Shown piece by piece: positions 60,966-64,000 of a stretch of DNA of 64,000 nucleotides (position 1 is its first letter; each line of letters begins with the position of its first letter). The notes beneath the pieces are model-generated. The model saw nothing but the letters and a program-made list of their open reading frames with translations. It ran no database searches and was not told where the DNA came from. The translations under genes were made by a program, and so were the position numbers. Origin of the DNA: Prunus persica (lineage: Eukaryota; Streptophyta; Magnoliopsida; Rosales; Rosaceae); contig NC_034009.1 in the NCBI RefSeq assembly GCF_000346465.2, positions 44,376,649 through 44,440,648 of the forward strand. Direction: 5' to 3'.

Positions 60966-61592
60966 ATAAATATACAAAATAAAGAGTTAACTATAGTTAT
61001 GTCAATGAATACGTATTAAGTGTTGAGAACTGTGGTAAGGATATACCTTAGATTAAGGTGGTGTGCAAAAATATTTTCATATGCTTTAGCCTTCACGTTT
61101 GGCCAATATCAAGGTTTCGTTGCTAGTGCCAGGCGTTGTCACACTTACAATCTCCACACTTGCACAAAATAGCATGATTGGTTGGTGTAAATTGTCTGCA
61201 GCTGTAATGACAATGTTAATTAATCAATCCAAGTAATCGTTTGTCAATGTTTGAAACCCTAATTTTTATCGAGACTTTTTGTATTACGCGACTTAAAGAT
61301 TTTTATTTTAACTCTCGCTATTGTATTTGTGGCAAAATAAGCCAAATTTACTATTAAAACAAAAAAAAACCAATAAAACAAATTCGACTCATTTACAAAT
61401 TTTGGTAAAACTTGATCTGAGAAGGAATCTGACTTCATTGATGCATCTCTATCATATTACAAACTACAGATCTGAACAAGATCAAGTTAATCTGTATAAT
61501 TAAGTGTTATTCACACAATTAAGCATCCTGTTTGCAAGTCGTTGATCATTGATTAAACTGTACAAGAAGCCAATGCAAATAACTTGAATAAC
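60966..61592. other. Intergenic, nothing recognised
   Basis: No gene or element could be supported. Confidence 0.4.
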
Positions 61593-61742
61593 ATGGCTCC
61601 GGACCCGGAGCCGGAACCTTCCTCTTCACCCGGCCTCAAAAATAGAATTATCGAGGCGGAGTTAGAAGAGGCCCAGAAAGAACTTCGCTTCTGGGAAGAG
61701 AAGGGAAGGCACTATTTTAAGGAGGAGGCCCGCCTCTGGTAA
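61593..61742 (+). CDS. Possible small charged protein, 49 aa
   Basis: ATG 61593 to TAA 61740-61742 codes an acidic Pro/Ser start (MAPDPEPEPSSSPGLKN) and then a strongly helical charged stretch (IIEAELEEAQKELRFWEEKG). Codon use is more gene-like and GC is higher than in the surroundings. It could be a small protein, one exon of a larger gene or a transposon-borne fragment; it directly abuts the segment duplicated at 51.8 kb. Confidence 0.3.
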   Translation: MAPDPEPEPSSSPGLKNRIIEAELEEAQKELRFWEEKGRHYFKEEARLW

Positions 61743-61945
61743 ATCACTGATTCGGTTGGAAAAAGAAAAGAAACAGGACGTGATTCAGCCTCGAACATGA
61801 TAGTAAATACCAAAGGATTTGAACCTTCAAAGAACCAAGAAGAGGGAACAAAGAACCAGTGGAGCTGAAGAGAAATCCTTTCTTCCCTTTGAAAAGGTAG
61901 TTTCTTCCCCTCTAATGATGACCATAATGTTGCTCTTCCTTCGTC
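61735..61945 (+). repeat. Segment duplicated at 51.8 kb
   Basis: Partner of 51,810-51,996 in the same orientation, nearly 10 kb away. It begins with the GGTAAATCACTGATTCGG motif that also occurs near 60,658 and 63,018 in fragments of the small acidic protein family. Confidence 0.7.
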
Positions 61946-62224
61946 TGAGTACCTTTAGCAGTTACAAAGTTTGATAAACTTACGAGAATCCTCATGCTTG
62001 ATACTTTGCCTGACTTTTCTATTTCTTGTTGTTGACAGATTTGCAGGATATGGACAAAGTTGACGAGCGCTAAAAATGCATGCTCCCATATGGACATGTG
62101 CAAAAGCTGACTTGACAATGAGACTGAGACTGACTGAAACCTCAAAAGATAATTCAAGCCAATAGCTGGAATCCGACTTGATCCCGAAATATCTTGGGGA
62201 GGGGAGATGAGGAAGCCACGCTGC

Positions 62225-63124
62225 TGATCAAAATGGTGATGGACGAATCTTCTCAGTTTCCCTCCGTAGATCTGAAAAACACGCAAGTTAGAAATTTCAT
62301 CTCCAAATAAGGAATTCATGTAGGAGGAACTCCCCGCTTGTGTTCCATCAAGCTACCCAGACATTTACCAATGCACCAAGTCACTATATATATAGGTCTA
62401 GTGACACAACAGTTCTGACATCAAGTCGAGTTAATCTATATTGGGAGAATTAAGACAGGCCACCAAGACGTATATACATTATATGTGAATGATTTTGCAC
62501 AGAATAACTCAGTGAGAAAATTATCAGAACTATATATATGACCTATAACCGTGACAAGGAAACCGTAGAGAAACATATTATATTCATGAAGATCAAATCC
62601 TAATTGATGTAGATCTACAAATATCTCTGGTAAATCATGAATCCAAACCCTAATCTGATAAATTTTGAACCATATAGTCCAACCAACATAGGATCGTCAA
62701 AACCAACAGTTTTTTTTAGTAAGGCGATCAAAAATTTGGTAAATTTAGATAATCAAAACACACTGCTTGTTCCACTCATCCCAAAGAAATCAGAAAGAAA
62801 ATATATTTTGTAAATATGAAGAGATTACCTGAGCAGCCGTGGCATCTCTTGAGTTTTTTTTTAATACTCTTTCTTCCTAGAGTGAGCTCGTCGTCCAGGC
62901 CCTCTATTCGAAAGAGTTCTACAAAACAAACTCAAATATAATCGTTAGAGAATTGAAATCAAATAATTATATAAAAGTTAAAACAGAAAGTGTTACTTTA
63001 GATCTATGTATATACCCGTCTGGTGAATCACTAATTCGATGTTAAATTTAGAATTCTCGACTCTTTCAGCATCATCTTCCTCTTCATCCTGGCCTTCAGA
63101 CATATCCTCAGACGCCAAAACCAT
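62225..63124 (-). CDS. Possible small acidic/basic protein gene, 3 exons, about 81 aa
   Basis: Proposed exons on the minus strand are 63124-63016, 62918-62829 and 62271-62225. All borders are GT-AG and phases match (1 and 1). The joined frame is open and ends in TGA. The product starts with an acidic block (MVLASEDMSEGQDEEEDDAE), continues IELVIHQTELFRIEGLDDEL, then a basic block (GRKSIKKKLKRCHGC) and a short tail. No known domain. Related first-exon fragments occur at 60.7 kb and short pieces at 61.7 and 51.8 kb, so it may be part of a mobile or multiplied family. Not confirmed by anything but the splice frame. Confidence 0.35.
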
Positions 63125-64000
63125 TCCCTCTATTGAACCCAAGATATGATGAGCTCAGTTTTGTAGAAGAGGAGACCGGCGGTTTTGACAAACCAATCTT
63201 AAATATATCCTCTGTTAGGTATTAGGGTTTGGTGGGTCTATTTTATCTGCTACAGCCTTCGCCAGGTTCTGTTTGGCAAGTGTCTTCGTTCCCTGCCAGT
63301 GCCAGGCTTATGAGATATATGTTTCTAAACAAAATGAATGAAATAAATTATACCAAAAACATATATGAATCAAATGAAAAATAAATTTATATTTTTTTCC
63401 CTGGTAATATGTATATTTTCGGAAGGAAAAAAAAAATGGATTCCCCAACCAAGAAAAATAAAAAAAGACCTGATTTTCTATGATGTTAATAGTAAAAGCT
63501 TTTGTGATGTTTCACATATGAGTGCAAAAATGTCATACAAAGAAGCACTCATTCTTTCATAAAAACAACAATCTAATTCTTGAAGTTGCTAATCAATGAG
63601 CATGTAAAAGAGATAACAATGAAAGGTTTGTCATTTCCTCTATAACGTGTTACTTGAGCTACACACACATCATCCATATTGAGAATGTCAATATCATGCT
63701 TGCCATAAAAGGAAGAAACTTTCCTCTTGTTTGAGAGTGATTTTGAGAGGGCAACATCATTTATGGGGAGAAGCACTTTCTATGTGCTTCTTCCTAAAAT
63801 AACTTAAAAGCTACTTAAAGTGATTATAGATTTATCCGGAATCACTCACAAACGAGTCCTTTATCAAGTGATTATAGTTTGCAATTATTGCTTTCAAGTT
63901 TTGACTAAAGCCAAAACATTCACAATATCTTCATCTTTTTTGTTTTTAATTTAAATTAATTTTTTATAATGCTTGTGACAAGACATTTCTGATCCCCCAA
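63125..64000. other. Intergenic to the window end
   Basis: No gene supported. The region is AT-rich with short open frames only. Confidence 0.4.

Noticed and set aside
61912..62319. 135-codon minus-strand frame
   Set aside because: Overlaps the last exon of the possible small gene in another frame, ends in the 51.8/61.7 kb duplicated segment, and shows no domain or splice frame that fits.

Overview
This is plant nuclear DNA: AT-rich, gene-poor, with short exons split by GT-AG introns, CT/GA-rich leaders, a plastid ribosomal protein gene with a transit peptide, and plant-type transposons. The protein set points to a eudicot. A Rosaceae genome such as apple or pear is my guess from general appearance and is not proven by the sequence.

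Layout. (1) 2.4-7.3 kb, plus strand: an AAP6-type amino acid permease with 7 exons. (2) 8.7-13.2 kb, minus strand: a five-KH-domain RNA-binding protein with 6 coding exons, all introns in phase 0. (3) 15.0-16.7 kb, plus strand: an RCD1/SRO-type WWE-PARP-RST protein with 4 exons. (4) 16.7-30.8 kb: no convincing host gene. It holds small TIR elements (one nested in another), two inverted copies of one MITE, SINE-like pieces, microsatellites and a pair of adjacent palindromes. (5) 31.1-37.4 kb, plus strand: an inositol-tetrakisphosphate 1-kinase (ITPK2/3 type) with 10 exons. (6) 38.9-39.2 kb, minus strand: chloroplast ribosomal protein PSRP6, single exon. (7) 40,162-50,190: a complete young LTR retrotransposon (Ty3/gypsy, Tat-like) on the minus strand, with 545-bp LTRs differing at 5 sites and an ATTTC target duplication, inserted into an older tandem repeat. 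Its gag frame has four stop codons. Its integrase core is cut off after the first catalytic Asp and followed by eight 97-bp tandem repeats. A long spliced antisense gene lies near the 3' LTR. (8) 51.2-51.6 kb: a small unrecognised membrane protein. (9) 52.4-56.9 kb: a three-layer nest, with a 2,685-bp solo LTR inside a TIR element inside an older inverted repeat. The solo LTR carries four hairpins with one conserved loop and different stems. (10) 57.9-59.4 kb, plus strand: a 2-alkenal reductase / double-bond reductase with 4 exons. (11) 59.4-64 kb: short repeats and fragments of a small low-copy family.

The host genes do not form a pathway; they are ordinary neighbours. Points most worth following are the covarying hairpin array in the solo LTR (55.5-55.7 kb), the structure of the recently moved but coding-defective retrotransposon, and three GC-AG introns among 26 coding introns, one in each of three genes. 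Exon borders were read by eye from splice sites, reading frame and remembered family sequence, so they are predictions.
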